Positions 1 to 11,703 of a stretch of DNA of 64,000 nt are shown here, piece by piece. The notes below the pieces were generated by a model. It worked only from the letters and a program-made list of their open reading frames with translations, was not told the DNA's origin and searched no databases. How positions within the stretch are numbered: the stretch's first letter is position 1; the number at the start of each line of letters is the position of its first letter. Source of the DNA: Agrocybe praecox (lineage: Eukaryota > Basidiomycota > Agaricomycetes > Agaricales > Agrocybaceae); assembly GCA_964017145.1 (NCBI GenBank), contig OZ024846.1, positions 3,718,527 to 3,782,526 of the forward strand. Reading direction: 5' to 3'. The position numbers and the translations under genes are program-made.

Positions 1-211
1 AGAGCTGCCCGACCTTGTCTCCGAGAGGTTCAAGGAACTTTTTGGCACCGTCAAAGAACTTTCCAGCATTTTTCTGGGCAGCGGCGAGGGCATCCTGTGC
101 CTTCTTCTGTGTTGCCTCCGTTGACGAGGACATGAGGCGTTTTGAAGCGAGAGCGCGCTGCTGAACAAAAGCCTGACGAGCAAAAGAGTGTCTGAGGATG
201 GAAGCTTGCAT
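1..211 (-). CDS. ATP20: ATP synthase subunit g, mitochondrial (5' part, runs off the window)
   Basis: This is the N-terminal 70 residues of subunit g of the mitochondrial F1Fo ATP synthase, a small inner-membrane protein that supports dimerisation of the enzyme. The start MQASILRHSFARQ is followed by a basic, hydroxylated stretch up to about residue 30 that looks like a mitochondrial presequence. Next comes AALAAAQ-type helix and KFFDGAKKFLEPLGDK, which is characteristic of the fungal subunit. The reading frame is open to the window edge, so this is an incomplete but apparently intact first exon; the rest lies to the left. A damaged inverted copy of the whole gene, including this promoter, lies at 6218-6890, and the second exon of that copy is what makes the identification secure. 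The upstream region has repeated GATAAG motifs (about 310-335). Confidence 0.85.
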   Translation of the reverse strand, partial: MQASILRHSFARQAFVQQRALASKRLMSSSTEATQKKAQDALAAAQKNAGKFFDGAKKFLEPLGDKVGQL

Positions 212-1957
212 GACTGCAGTGCGCATATTGTGGAGAGGGGGTTGTGGTGAACGAGGGCAACGGAGTGTTGACGATGACCGTTACAGGTGGGAATTTTCCG
301 AAATTCCGGCTTACTCCGTCATCTTATCTTATCTTCTCCCCAAGGCGCGCCATCAGTCGCACGCATATATTTTCTGCATCGGCCTAGTTAAGACTTATGT
401 AGAATTTACAGATTTTTTGCGTTTGCTCTTTTTTCGCTGATTTTGCGCCTACCCACTTTTTCCCGTCAAGAATCTGTCATGAACTCTGTGGACTTTGTGT
501 ATAATACAAGAAAACACGTGTTTTTGGCTGTTTTTCTCGTGTTATTTGTGTTCCACGTTTTTCCTGTGTTTTGCCACGCGCAGTTTACATCCTGTGTCGC
601 GTCTCTACGCATCGGTGAATAAACTTGTGTATATTCTCCTTTTTTATTGCTTTCACTAGACACTGAATTTTTGAATGCCTCCTTCCGTGTTCCTCTCCAA
701 TAGTCCTAATGCCTCTGGAAGCACTAGAGCTGTTTACACTGAAGCTCGTCGGCGCCCTCTACGTCTTGTGGGCCGCCCTAACCGGATGGAAAATCAGCGC
801 TCAGCCTGCACCTGATGGTCCTGACCGTGTACATCCCCGCTTTCGGAACAGTGGTATTTGGCCTGGCGGAAAAGGACATATACGGTACATAGCACCGACT
901 CCTGAGTTGTTCGTCGAACTCTCGCCCGTCGGTACTTTAGTGCCAATGCTTAAATTTGGACGTAGAGTTTAAACAGCATTCATGACGCTTCACTCCATGA
1001 CTTTCTCTTGGACCCATGAAATCAAAGCAATATTATCTCAGTAATAATGATTATCTGACTCAGCCCGTTTATATGATGCTTACAACACGATTAGATTCGG
1101 GCACCAAAAACTTTTTTTCCGCAAGGAATATCCACTATGTCGAAGCATTCTTGAGTCATTACTACAAAAAGCCACCTCGCTTCCTCCCATATAAATATTC
1201 AACGCGATGGTGCACGAAACGAGATTGCAAATGGGTTTTTTCCTCTCGACCTTCGTCGCGCAAATGGTAAGAGGCTCACACTGCCTGTCGGTCACCTCGT
1301 ATGTTGTATTCCTCTTATCTCTTTCTCAATCCATGCTTCGACGTAGAACGGCATAGCAACAGAGAAAGCACCATAGGATCTGGATGAAACTCGATCGAAT
1401 ATTCACGTCCCAAATGCTACACTATCTGGATGACGTCGGTCGTATAGTCTTCCTGCCCCAGAGCTGTGCTTTCTGGGACGGACGAGCAGGCCAGTCATAA
1501 ACGTACTAGACGAACTTATGATGGGTAGACAGTGCGACTATCGGATTGAATTTCTGATATCTTGTCCCAGCGCTCGATACTCCGAGGCTCCAAGCATCAT
1601 ACCCAGGTGACAACAAAACATTCCAGTTGGACCCCATATTGATAATGTTTTTCTGCGATCCTTTGTGCACCTTAACCGCGTCAGCGTTCATCGACCAAAT
1701 TATGGTAGTAAATGAAGACAGAGGCCCCATTTATGACGAAAGTACCATGTTCAATCTGCTCATCTTCGACAACGGAATGTGGGTTAATTTTATCAGAGCA
1801 ACTCGAAGGCCCCATCTATGAGGAAAATGACATGTCCTCCGGCTTTTCTACGACATCCAAGCTCTTCTACCATCTCTTATGAACCAACAAAGACAATAAC
1901 GATGGGTTAAAAACACCAGAACCAAACCCGAAAAAATGATTGCGGATTAACCAGGTC
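212..1957. other. Intergenic; ATP20 promoter then unassigned DNA
   Basis: Bases 212 to about 335 are the promoter side of ATP20, because the same block recurs, inverted, in front of the pseudogene near 6218-6346. From 676 to 972 short open stretches encode hydrophobic residues in two frames (LMVLTVYIPAFG in one, KLVGALYVLWAALTG in another). This may be a decayed membrane-protein fragment, but I cannot name it. Nothing convincing is seen from 1000 to 1957. Confidence 0.4.
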
Positions 1958-2666
1958 CTATAGCTTCGCCTGCGCCTTCTTCGTCGTCTCGATCCCATGA
2001 ATCCAGGGCCTCATCAGCTCAGGCCACAACTCTGTCTTCGGAACTAGATGTCAATCTGTCAGTATACACTCTGCTAGCGGTTTCCTCGATTCAGCTGTTG
2101 GCAGGATTGAGGACACCGACCGCGGTGTGCATTGCCTGGTGCCCTCAAGCGGAAGCGCCAACAGAGCGGTATAATGTTTACTCACTCCAAGGAACATCCT
2201 CATCCAACGTCCCGAACGTCGCTATTTTTATATTCCCGGCCACTGCGTCTTTCGACGAGGGGTGTAAGAACAGATTTGAACCGCATTCTCCGCAGAATAC
2301 GCGTGTATTTGGGGAGTTATTCCATGTATCTGGATCGGCGTAGTATTTGAGTTTGTCCTGCCCTTGGATGACACGTATATTCTGGATGAATGTAGAAGTA
2401 AGTGGAATTCAATATAAATGCCGACAAAATTATAATTAACAAGCTTTGCCGACGTGCAAGACGAGGGATGAGTGGACTCGACTCACATCGCCGTTAAAGA
2501 ATAGGTTGCTCATGAACGCAGACCCTGTCGCCTTCCTGCAATTCTGACAATGACATATGCGGAAAGTCAGCGGGAGACCTGTTACGGTGTATTTCACCGC
2601 TTTGCATAAACACGATCCTGTGCGGACTGTCGAGCGTTCTGCTACGTTGGCGTTGGTGGGAGCCAT
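1958..2666 (-). CDS. GFA/CENP-V family zinc protein (glutathione-dependent formaldehyde-activating enzyme-like)
   Basis: A three-exon gene: 2666-2487, 2381-2186 and 2043-1958, with GT-AG introns, giving 153 amino acids, the normal size for this family. All zinc ligands expected of the fold are visible: GSCLC near residue 20, CHCQNC near residue 45, and FCGECGSNL in exon 2. NLFFNGD closes exon 1 and the protein ends KAQAKL. Family members bind two zinc ions; the founder enzyme, Gfa, condenses formaldehyde with glutathione, but most fungal paralogues have no known substrate, so the name is a family label only. An in-frame ATG lies three codons upstream (2675); 2666 was preferred because MAPTN is the more usual style of start. 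It stands alone, with no operon-like neighbour. The downstream sequence near 1500-1830 holds nothing recognisable. Confidence 0.8.
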
Positions 2667-3599
2667 TTGTAACAAGTCCTGGGCGCAGCGGGTAGATTTT
2701 GAGTTGGGTTTGCGATGGAGAAGATACGACGAGGTAGGCGGTGGAAGGTGTTCCAGTGCAAGGAATTGGCAAGGAATGTTATATACTTACTATTCGGACT
2801 GGGTCACTGGGCTTTGATGGACGTTTTATTAATAGGATTGGCTGAATTAGCCCAGTCGGCTTTTTGGAGCTCGGTACCTGTTTAACGTTTATAGCCGGGC
2901 CCGGCTGCCGCCGTAGGCCACAGCAGGTAGCGTAAGTAGGTGCCATCTAACCCTCTATGCATTATTGAACCACCACAGCAAAATAAAAGTTAGGTGTGAT
3001 ACGTTAAAACCTTCCAGAAATTTACCAATGTATATCACTTTAATATTCTTTTTCTGTCTTTGATTTTTATGCGCCTCGGGCATGACTCAGAGCATGCCCG
3101 ATGATTACTTGTGAGCGCCGGGCAGAGTCAGAATTGACCAAAAAGGATTGGTAATATAAGTGTCAGAGCTAGCATATGACTATATGCTAGTAAGGCTCCT
3201 CCATGAGTATGTAACGATGGTGGCAGACTCCCAACCTTTGGATATTTTACTGTGGGATGTTCTGGTCTTCGAAACGCCTCGACAGTTATGTATATTACTG
3301 AATTGTAGCCGTGGGAGGTCTGCGAAACAGCTGTTACAGTTAGGAGTAGTGTGGGTAGAAGCCCGTTAATGTAAAGATAAAAGCTCGAAGTTTTCGCCCT
3401 TGTCGATGAGTCTAGGTCGAAGGGTAAACAAGAAATTCGCAGTTAGTGATAAGATTAAAGAAGGCACAGTGGATACGCAAATGTACGGAAATACGCCGTC
3501 AAAAAACATGATATTTCTCGGTCTTGAATGAACTGGTAAGTAACAAGTAGGTACAAATTCTTGATACGCGAGGAAACCATGTAGAACAATGGTCAGTTG
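2667..3599. other. Intergenic, nothing recognised
   Basis: No exon with recognisable protein similarity was found. A 69-codon open frame at 3160-3369 has no intron partners or known motif and is treated as chance. Confidence 0.4.
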
Positions 3600-4027
3600 T
3601 ACGAAAGGTCAGCACCGCACATTCAAGGGAATTAATATTCTCACCGCAGCGGGTGAGCGAATTGTGAGCAACCCACTAGAGTGCTTGAAAATGCAAATGT
3701 CACTGTCCTAAAGGCAGATTAGTAAAATATCTTCGGTATGCTAAGCCGCAGACGAAGATCCGGAGGCAATAAAGCATATCGAATGGACTTATATTTGCCG
3801 CCTTTTGCCCACCTAAAAACCATTCATCGAAGAATAGGCTGCGAGCGCCGTGCTGGTTTAATCACGCGATATATTATTTTTCAATGATGTACTTAAGCCA
3901 ACTCATTATAACACAATTCGGTAATCTACATGGGGGGCATTATGAGGTGGGAGGCCTAACGTAATGTGAATGCGGGATAGTCCTACAGCAGTAGCAGGCG
4001 GTGGGTGAATATGGAGAGATGAACCTG

Positions 4028-5987
4028 CTAAACGGTCGTGTTACAAAGACCTCGTAGCTGTTTGAGTTGCCACAAATCGTGGTCTTTGAGCATAGGACCA
4101 TACGGCACAACGTCCGGTGACCAGTTATTAGCAACGTTGAGCGTCGGCGGGTAGTTGTCCACACGGTGCATTCCAGCCCAATCAAAGTCGACAAGAACTG
4201 CAGAACTCTTGGACGTATCGTAGAGGATGTTGCCATCCCGCAAGTCGCCGAATACAATGTCGCTTTTGTGGAGGAGATGTACTGCCTTACGGACCTGCTC
4301 TAGGAGGTTGGTAGGGATAGGTTCTTTGTCGTATTGAAGCTTCCAGAGGGATTTCCCGCATACACGGTCCATCACAACCATGTACAAACCACCGACGACA
4401 CGCGTACAAACGTGTAACTTGGGGGCAAAATCAGCATCAGCAAGGAGGCGATGAGCCTGTTCATTGTAACGCCCAGTAAATTTGACTACAACCTCCTGGT
4501 TGGCGAGAGTAGCAATATACCTTGCGGCAACCGTAATCCCGAGGCCCTCAGTAACAGCGATTGGTTGACCACCTCTAGCCAGAAGATGTGTGTAGTTGAG
4601 GACAGGCAGCGTAACGGAAGAATCGGCGGGCGTCGGGTTGGGATATAAAGAAGAAGACGACGGGACTGTTTTGTCTTCAACCTTGCTGTAATAAAGCGCG
4701 AGGTCCGCCAGACACAACGACAGGGCCTTGAATACACGGGCGAGGCGAATGATGTTGTCAGAAGCAAGAAATCCTGCAGTAAGATCGAGCGTGAGCAAGT
4801 GCGTGACGTGAATCTCTCCTATGCAAACAGCGATCGAAATGTCAATACGGTTTTCAGCTATACCAATGAGGACGATAGGGAAGTTGCAACATTCCTGGTA
4901 ATCCTTGTACTACAAACGGAGGTAAGCCGCGGTAGCCAAACATAATTCTAAAGAGCGTCATACCTTCTCCTGCGAAATTACTTTGCAGTAATCAACGACG
5001 GCTTGAAGAACAGGGTTTCCGCCGAGACCCACAGTGTTTTTGAGCTCCAGCACCATGAGAAGAAACTTTTTTTTCCACCAAGTACAGTCAGGTGTGATTC
5101 CATCCGCCCATCTGAGCTTCGTTTTCCATTCACCATATCGCCCGAGCGCTACATTGATGTATTCTTTAATCGCATCTTTTCGAGCCTGCTCATCGTCGTA
5201 AATCTGTATGGCAACGTTGAGGTAGTCACTGGCGTGGCCGACGTCTTTACGGGTTACTTCAACTTTGTCGAGATTTTTTAGACGACACTGTAAGGCTGCA
5301 AGAGCAGGGTTGAAAATTGCGGCAGGGGCACCAGCAGGACGACCGAGATAGACACGACGATCGAGAAAATCGCGTATTTTGTTGACGCTACCAATTGTCT
5401 CGGATGGCGAAGACGCGGGACGTAAAGATTGCATCAGAGTACGGAGATCTAGATTGAAAAATGAAAAACAGTCCCCATGGTGTCGACAAGAAGCCTACCC
5501 TTGCGGAGCGCTCTGTCTTGAAGGAAGGATGGCAGGTCAGCCAAGTGTCCGGTCATTTCCAAAACTAATGATATCAGAAATAAAGAATAAAAAGACAGCG
5601 CAGAGCATACCTTCTGGATCGGCAACAATGATATGCACCACATTGGATGCGGAAGGCCCACCTGGAAATATATCTGAAATGCGCTCCCCATCTACGAGGC
5701 AATCACTTTCTTTTTGTCGATGAAGCCACTGGAGTGCACGCATGGGCAGGTCATCGAGAGGAGGGACAGGGATATCTGCCTGCCATGTGTGAGTTGGTTG
5801 TTTGCCAAAGACAAAAAAAGCATACCTTAAAAAGTTGAATATCATCCTCGTCGATGTCCAGTTTGAACCCTGTCAGGAGCTTTGCCTTAACCTCTGCCCT
5901 GAGCGTGACAACGTGTTTTGCCTGATTTATTTCGATTTCTAAAAAACGGGGTCTCTCCGCAGGATAGTAACAGGTTAACGAGATCAT
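4028..5987 (-). CDS. Crinkler-like protein: ubiquitin-like header, REase-like middle, kinase-like C-terminus (copy A)
   Basis: Five exons (5987-5826, 5779-5611, 5564-5499, 5448-4964, 4894-4028) join in frame to 582 residues. The N-terminus (MISLTCYYPAE to about residue 110) follows the Crinkler header pattern: a short beta-rich ubiquitin-like unit with IQLFKADIPV, then ISDIFPGGPS and HIIVADPE. The middle, residues about 130-295, ends with VLELKN at 265-270, the ExK-type motif of restriction-endonuclease-fold domains. The C-terminal third is kinase-like: EVVVKF (Lys about 432), FGDLRDGN (Asp about 511, Asn about 516) and VDFDWAG (Asp about 530). In known Crinkler-type effectors the header is linked to polymorphic nuclease or kinase domains and may act in host nuclei or in conflict between cells; the role here is inferred. 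There is no obvious signal peptide. A near-identical paralogue lies at 8883-10844. Confidence 0.8.
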
Positions 5988-6217
5988 GGTTATCAGTAAG
6001 GAGTGAGTGCCACTGTCAGCTATGTATTCTAACATACCCACATATATAACACAGCCACTGCTTTAAACATTGGGCGGCAGGTGCAAGAGTACTCGAAACA
6101 ATACACCACTGAGTGATTAAATAGCAAGGAATGTACGCCATGGCACATAAATCTTCATTGCAGATGCACAGGATATGTGCCTCTCCCTAATGTTTGGTGG
6201 GCATACGTTGCGGTCAG

Positions 6218-6890
6218 GATAAGATAAGATAACCGAGTATGTAATTCGGGATTTCAGAAATTTCCCACCTGTTAAGGTCACCGTCAACACACCGTCACTG
6301 CCCTCGTTCCCCACACATCCCTCTCCACAAAATGCGCGCTGCGGTCATGCAAGCTTCCATCCTCAGACACTCTTATGTCATTCCCTCGCCAACGGAGGCG
6401 AGACAGAAGAAGCCACAAGTGGCAAGACGCCCTTGCCGCTGCGCAAAAAAATGCTGGAAAGTTCTTTGACGGCGCCAAAAGGTTCCTTGAACCTCTCGGA
6501 GACAAGGTCGGACAGCTCTTTGGGTATAAGTCCCATATCTATTTCACTTCCCAGCGTACAAGCAACCTCTACTTTACAACCTTAACGTAACGAAGGAAGT
6601 CTTCAAGCAAATATATGCCAAGCAGGAACTTCAACCACCCACAATCGACACCGTCAAGAGTACCTACAGCTCCCTGTGGACGCAAATCACTTCCCCAGCC
6701 CTCGTAGGAAATCTGGTTAAGAGCGGGGAACTTGGACGTGTCGGTATTTAAGGATTCCAAACATATGGTGTTTCAAGGTGCGTTGCTGTAATGTTTGCGT
6801 TATGCTGCCATAAAGCTAAACAACCCCTCGTTACCCCAGATTGGAGAGATTCTCGGCAGACGGCACTTGATTGGCTACAGGCTCGATTAG
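6218..6890 (+). pseudogene. ATP20: Decayed inverted copy of ATP synthase subunit g with its promoter
   Basis: Bases 6218-6346 match the ATP20 promoter (335-212 reversed) and the copy of the ATG is at 6347. About 50 bases of the mitochondrial presequence region are missing compared with the gene at the window start, and an extra 8 bases after the GAAGAAG motif shift the frame. An intron (about 6521-6552) and a second exon follow, ending with SGELGRVGI, then a TAA where Tyr is expected (about 6750). After that one base is missing in the GVFK codon run, and a last exon GEILGRRHLIGY ends at 6890. It cannot make the full protein. It sits inside duplication unit 1 but is absent from unit 2, so it arrived after the duplication or was deleted from the other copy. 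Confidence 0.85.
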
Positions 6891-8514
6891 ATGTTTTCTT
6901 TGACTTGGCACGTATTCTATATGCATTAGATTTTGGTTTTAAAACGTGCAATTCGAAACCGAGGATCACCACTAGGCGTCGCGCTCCGCTGAGCCAGATT
7001 GAGTTTCCCCAAGTTTGGCCGTTCAAGTTTCTAGCTTCGAGTCCACACGCAACTGTCATGTTGTCATGCTTATTGCCGCAACATACCTTCTGTGCGCCAT
7101 CTCAATCATTTTGTCTGCTATTAGCATATCATGCGCAGGCCGACTACGAAAGCAATCCAAACGTACTACTCCTGCTACCTCGATCATGAACAATCGTATG
7201 TGGTCACAATTTATGCTATATATGGCCAGCCATCATCCCTAACTTTCAGGATACTCTACTCTGCGCTGGACCGTCCCTCTGCCTGGCTAATCTAGTTTCT
7301 TTCATGAAGAATCCTTTTTTTGTATGGTCACGTGATATCATGCTTTTCGTCGGTTTGTGCCTTTTCCTGTTTTCACACTTCTATGAACACCCAGGTGCTT
7401 TCTTGCTTCGAAAATAATGGTCTGTCTAGCGCAGCTATCATATTCTCTGTCAAGTCTTACTAAGTGATTTAGACTTCTGCTAGTTGCTCGTCCACTTTTA
7501 TTTCACAGTCCTTAAAACGAACGACTGATACAACAGTGAAGCAGTTGTACACACATTCGCCGTCCGTAACCGAAGTTGTCTTTGTCACTAACGTCACTCA
7601 CCTCAACAGCACTTCTGATCTCACCGTCGGTGCGTACGTTGCTGCGACTATTACTTTCTTTACTACCCCTCCTTTCCTCCAAATATAAAATTTAGGCCTA
7701 CAATCACTCCCACATCGTCGCCAGACATCCCGCTCGGGCTCAAACTTGGGCTACACATGCTCATGACTGTCCTCCTTCTTTTAGCTTGCTTTTAAATGTC
7801 TTCGGTGCTCTCGCCGTATTGCTGGTTTTCTTTCTTTCTTCTTGACATCTGTGACATCACGTGATCCATAAAATATATTGTGGCTTCGAATTTTGCTCTT
7901 TCAAAACGTCGCATCATTACCAGCTCGAGAGGTAAGGTGGTATCCTCGACAACCATAACTACTCCTCTCTCTGTGTTGAGGTATGTGGTCAACGCGTATA
8001 TGACATCTCGTCAATGGTTTAGCTGACAATTATCACGCAGATCCTTCCTGCTGGCGTTTTATTTTATTCGAGGAGATGGATCTGCACCCCACAACATTTG
8101 GATGGTATTACTGGCATACCATGCGCTGGCGAGAACTAATCTACAACTCACTTTCCATCCGTAGCCTCGCAGTGGGTCTGGACATTTTGCTCAAACCTGT
8201 CGTATTTCGTAAGAACGAGTGGACAGGATCCACCATCCGAGACCCTGAATCCGGAAAGGTACATATATTATCTCAAAGAGTTCCTTCGTCGGTCGGAGAC
8301 ATCATCACGTTAATAGATTTTTGTGTCCGCAGGCTGGGAACCATCCAGAGTAGAATTAAACACTTGTACTATGCGCCCGTTCATTGGGTCTTGCCATATT
8401 TTATGTAGTTTTAACTTATATAGGCTTTCAATGTCGCCAAATTAATGGCGCCTCGAGGACTTGTCGAACAAAGCCCACCTATACACATATAATGACATAA
8501 TGCAAAATATTCAG
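6891..8514. other. Unassigned region, possible remnant of a membrane-protein gene
   Basis: Several short open stretches encode hydrophobic segments, for example HVVMLIAATYLLCAISIIL near 7060-7110 and GLKLGLHMLMTVLLLLA near 7735-7790. A 110-codon open frame lies at 8076-8408. I could not join them into one frame or recognise a family. The part at 8310-8425 recurs at 12005-12125, so a gene here was once part of the tandem duplication. Confidence 0.35.
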
Positions 8515-8882
8515 GAGTACAGAAGGTCAGCTCAGCGAATTGTGAGTAACGCAGTAGACTCCTTGAAGACGCAAATGACATTGTCTTAAAGGCCGATTCA
8601 TAAAATATCTCCCGGTATGCTAAGTCCCAGACGATGATCCGGAATGTCGAATGGGCATATATTTTCTGCTTTTTGTTCTACAAACTAGTCGAAAAATAGA
8701 CTGCGAGCGCCCTCCTAGTTTATTTACGCAATATATTGTTTTTCATTGATGTAATCACTATAGCACAATTCGGAAATCTACATACGGGGCTCATGAATGA
8801 GGTGATATGCCTAACGTAATGTGAATGCTGCATATTCCTATAGCAGTCGCAGACGATGGATAAATATGGAGAGATAAACCAG

Positions 8883-10844
8883 CTAAACGACCGTGTTACA
8901 AAGGCCTTGTAGCTGTTTAAGTTGCCATAAATCGTGGTCTTTCAGCATAGGACCATACGGCACAACGTCTGGTGGCCAGTTATTAGCGACATTGAGCGTC
9001 GGCGGGTATTTGTCTACGCCATGCATTCCAGCCCAATCAAAGTCGACCAGGACTGCCCCAGCCTTGGACGTATCATACAGGATGTTGCCATCCCGCAAGT
9101 CACCGAATACAATGCCGTTTTCGTGAAGGAGATGTACCGCCTCACGAACTTGCCCCAGAACGTCTGTAGGGATAGGTTCTTCGTCATATTGGAGCTGCCA
9201 GAGCGATTTCCCGCATACACGGTCCATCACAACCATGTACAAACCACCGACGACACGCTTACAAAAGTGTAGCTTGGGTGCGAATCCCACTTCAGCAAGA
9301 AGGCGATGAGCCTGTTCATTGTAACGGCCAGTAAACTTGACTACTACCTCCTCGTCGGCGAGAGTGGCAATATACCTTGCGGCAATCGTGATCCCGAGGC
9401 CCTCAGTAACAGCAATTGGTTGACCACCTCTGGACAGAAGACGTGTGTAGTGAAGGACAGGCAGCGTAACGGAAGAATCGGCGGGCGTCGGGTTGGGATA
9501 TAAAGAAGAAGACGACGGGACTGTTTTGTCTTCAACCTTGCTGTAATAAAGCGCGAGGTCCGCCAGACACAACGACAGGGCTTTGAAGACACGAGCCAGG
9601 CGAATGATGTTGTCAGAAGCAAGAAATCCAGCGGTAAGATCGAGCGTGAGCAAGTGCGTGACGTGAATCTCTCCTATGCAAACAGCGATCGAAATGTCAA
9701 TACGGTTTTCAGCTATACCAATGAGAACAATAGGGAAGTTGCAATATTCCTGGTAATCCTTGTACTACAAACGGAGGTAAGCCGTTGTAGCCAAACATAA
9801 TTCTAAAGAGCGTCATACCTTCTCCTGCGAAATTACTTTGCAGTAATCGACGATGGCTTGAAGAACAGGGTTTCCGCCGAGACCGACAGTGTTCTTGAGC
9901 TCCAGCACCATGAGAAGAAATATTTCATGCCACCAAGTACAGTTAGGTTTGATTCGATCCGCCCATTCCAGCGTTGTGTTCCATTCACCGTAGCGCTTGA
10001 GCGCTACATCGATGCTATTTTGGATCGCATCTTTTCGAGCCTTCTCATCGTCGTAAATCTGCATGGCCGCGTTGAGGTAGTCAATGGCGTGCACTACATC
10101 TTGAGGGGTTACTTCAACTTTGTCGAGACTTTCTAGACGACACTGTAAAGCTGCAAGGGCGGGGTTGAAAATTGCGGCAGGGGCACCCCCAGGACGACCG
10201 AGATAGACACGACGATCGAGAAAATCACGTATTGTGTTGACGCTACCAATTGTCTCGGATGGCGAAGACGCTGGGCGCAAAGATTGCATCAGAGTATGGA
10301 GCTCTAGGTTCCCAAATGAGAAAAATAGTCCACAAGTGATCAACAACAGACGTACCCTTGCGGAGTTTCCTGCGTTGGAGGAAGGATGGCAGGTCAGCCA
10401 AGTGTCTGGTCATTTCCAAAACTAATAGAATCAGAAATATAGAATAGAAAGATAGCGAAGAGCATACCTTCTGGATCGGAAACAATGATATGCACCACAT
10501 TGGATGCGGAAGGCCCGCCTGGAAATATGGATGAAAGGCGCGCCCCATCTACGAGGCAATCACTCTGTTTTTGTCGATGAAGCCACTGGAGCGCACGCAT
10601 GGGCAGGTCATCGAGAGGAGGGACAGGGATATCCGCCTGCCATGTGTGAGTTGGTTGTTTGCCAAAGACAGAAAAATTATACCTTAAAAAGTTGAATATC
10701 ATCCTCGTCGATGTCCATTTTGAACCTGGTCAGGAGGTTTCCCTTAACCTCTGTCCTGAGTACGTCCACGCGTTCTTGCTGGTCCACATGGATGGTAAAG
10801 AAACGGGGTTTCTCCGCAGGATAGTAACAACTTAACGAGATCAT
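8883..10844 (-). CDS. Crinkler-like protein: ubiquitin-like header, REase-like middle, kinase-like C-terminus (copy B)
   Basis: The five exons (10844-10683, 10636-10468, 10421-10356, 10303-9819, 9749-8883) have exactly the lengths of copy A (162, 169, 66, 485 and 867 bases), giving 582 residues. The header has diverged most: MISLSCYYPAEKPRFF followed by a different residue 20-30 segment. The middle VLELKN motif and kinase motifs VVVKF, FGDLRDGN and VDFDWAG are all preserved. Both copies therefore look functional and under constraint in the catalytic parts. The upstream region that directly precedes copy A's start is displaced by an inserted element here, so the two copies may be expressed differently. 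As with copy A, the biological target is unknown. Confidence 0.8.
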
Positions 10845-10891
10845 GGTTAAGCGCTAGTGTTTAATAATAATCACAGCGTGTCAGCCATGCA

Positions 10892-11703
10892 TGACATGCA
10901 AGGGAACCGAGACATCCGAGAACAAATCAGTCGTTGAAATCCTGCAGAATATCGGGTTTACCGGGGGAGACTCAGTCTCCAGAGAACGGGAGACAAGCAC
11001 GTGCAGTTATCCTTCTAAACCAAACAAGGGCATCTTCTCAGCCGAACTTTGCCGTGGCTACCGACCTGGCGTCGTCATTTAGTGGCCGTCCCAATCTAGG
11101 TAATAAAAAAAAGACCTGAAGACGCATCTCAGCATCTTTAGGCAGGTTTGTTTGACTCATGTACTCATTATATCCTCCGATTGAGCATGTTAGCAATATA
11201 TACTTGATATTTGTACTTTTTACTTTTTATTTTTATTTTGCTTCAACAATATTCCCGCTCTTCTTGACGGCACCTTAGTCAATAATTAAATAGGCTTTAT
11301 ACTTGCTAGAAACCAAATGAATAAGTCATCGGCACCACCAGTGACAGCTTTTCGGAGCACGACAAATAGACGAAAATGTTACAAAAGTATAAAAATTTCC
11401 TTAGGACCTCTCTTAGACCTTTCCACCTCTAAATTGTGCGTTTTACCATATTTTATATGCCTGTAGCAAGTTCCTGAGATGAATATGTACCGTAATGCAT
11501 GCGAAAGAAGTGGCAAATAAAATTTCATGGCCCGTTTTTTGGCCCTTGGTCCTTGCCGTTACAATGCCGAGAGGGCAATCATCTATATATGGATGTGATT
11601 TTATATGTATCACGTGAGTCTCCAGAGACAGTCTCCCCCGGTAACTCAGATGTTCTCAAATCCTGAGAATTTATATGGCTAGGCGATAAGCTCTAAGACA
11701 AAC
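10892..11703. mobile_element. Insertion with imperfect terminal inverted repeats in the promoter of Crinkler copy B
   Basis: Copy A reads continuously from the gene start into CATACCCACA (about 6035); in copy B the same two flanks are separated by about 0.8 kb. Inside the insert, near 10957-11002 and 11613-11645, lie inverted copies of a segment with the core TTACCGGGGGAGACT followed by GTCTC and ending near CACGTG. No transposase frame is present, so it would be a non-autonomous DNA element. The exact ends and target duplication were not resolved; the inverted repeats lie about 50 bases inside the insertion limits. Confidence 0.55.

Larger units (their letters stand above)
3600..8425. repeat. 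Tandem segmental duplication, unit 1
   Basis: This block and 8515-12125 are two head-to-tail copies of one segment. Shared landmarks in order are the sequence around 3655-3790 (matching 8525-8650), the Crinkler-like gene, its upstream region around 6030-6135 (matching 11700-11797), and a short block at 8310-8425 (matching 12005-12125). Unit 1 additionally carries the ATP20 pseudogene. Coding exons are clearly more similar than flanks. Confidence 0.75.

Noticed and set aside
709..972. Membrane protein gene
   Set aside because: Hydrophobic segments are split between frames without consensus introns, and no family was recognised.
3160..3369. Small gene of 69 codons
   Set aside because: No start context, introns or similarity; length is within chance expectation.
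8076..8408. 110-codon gene at the end of duplication unit 1
   Set aside because: The frame is not kept in the duplicate at 12005-12125 and the sequence has no recognised motif; treated as remnant.
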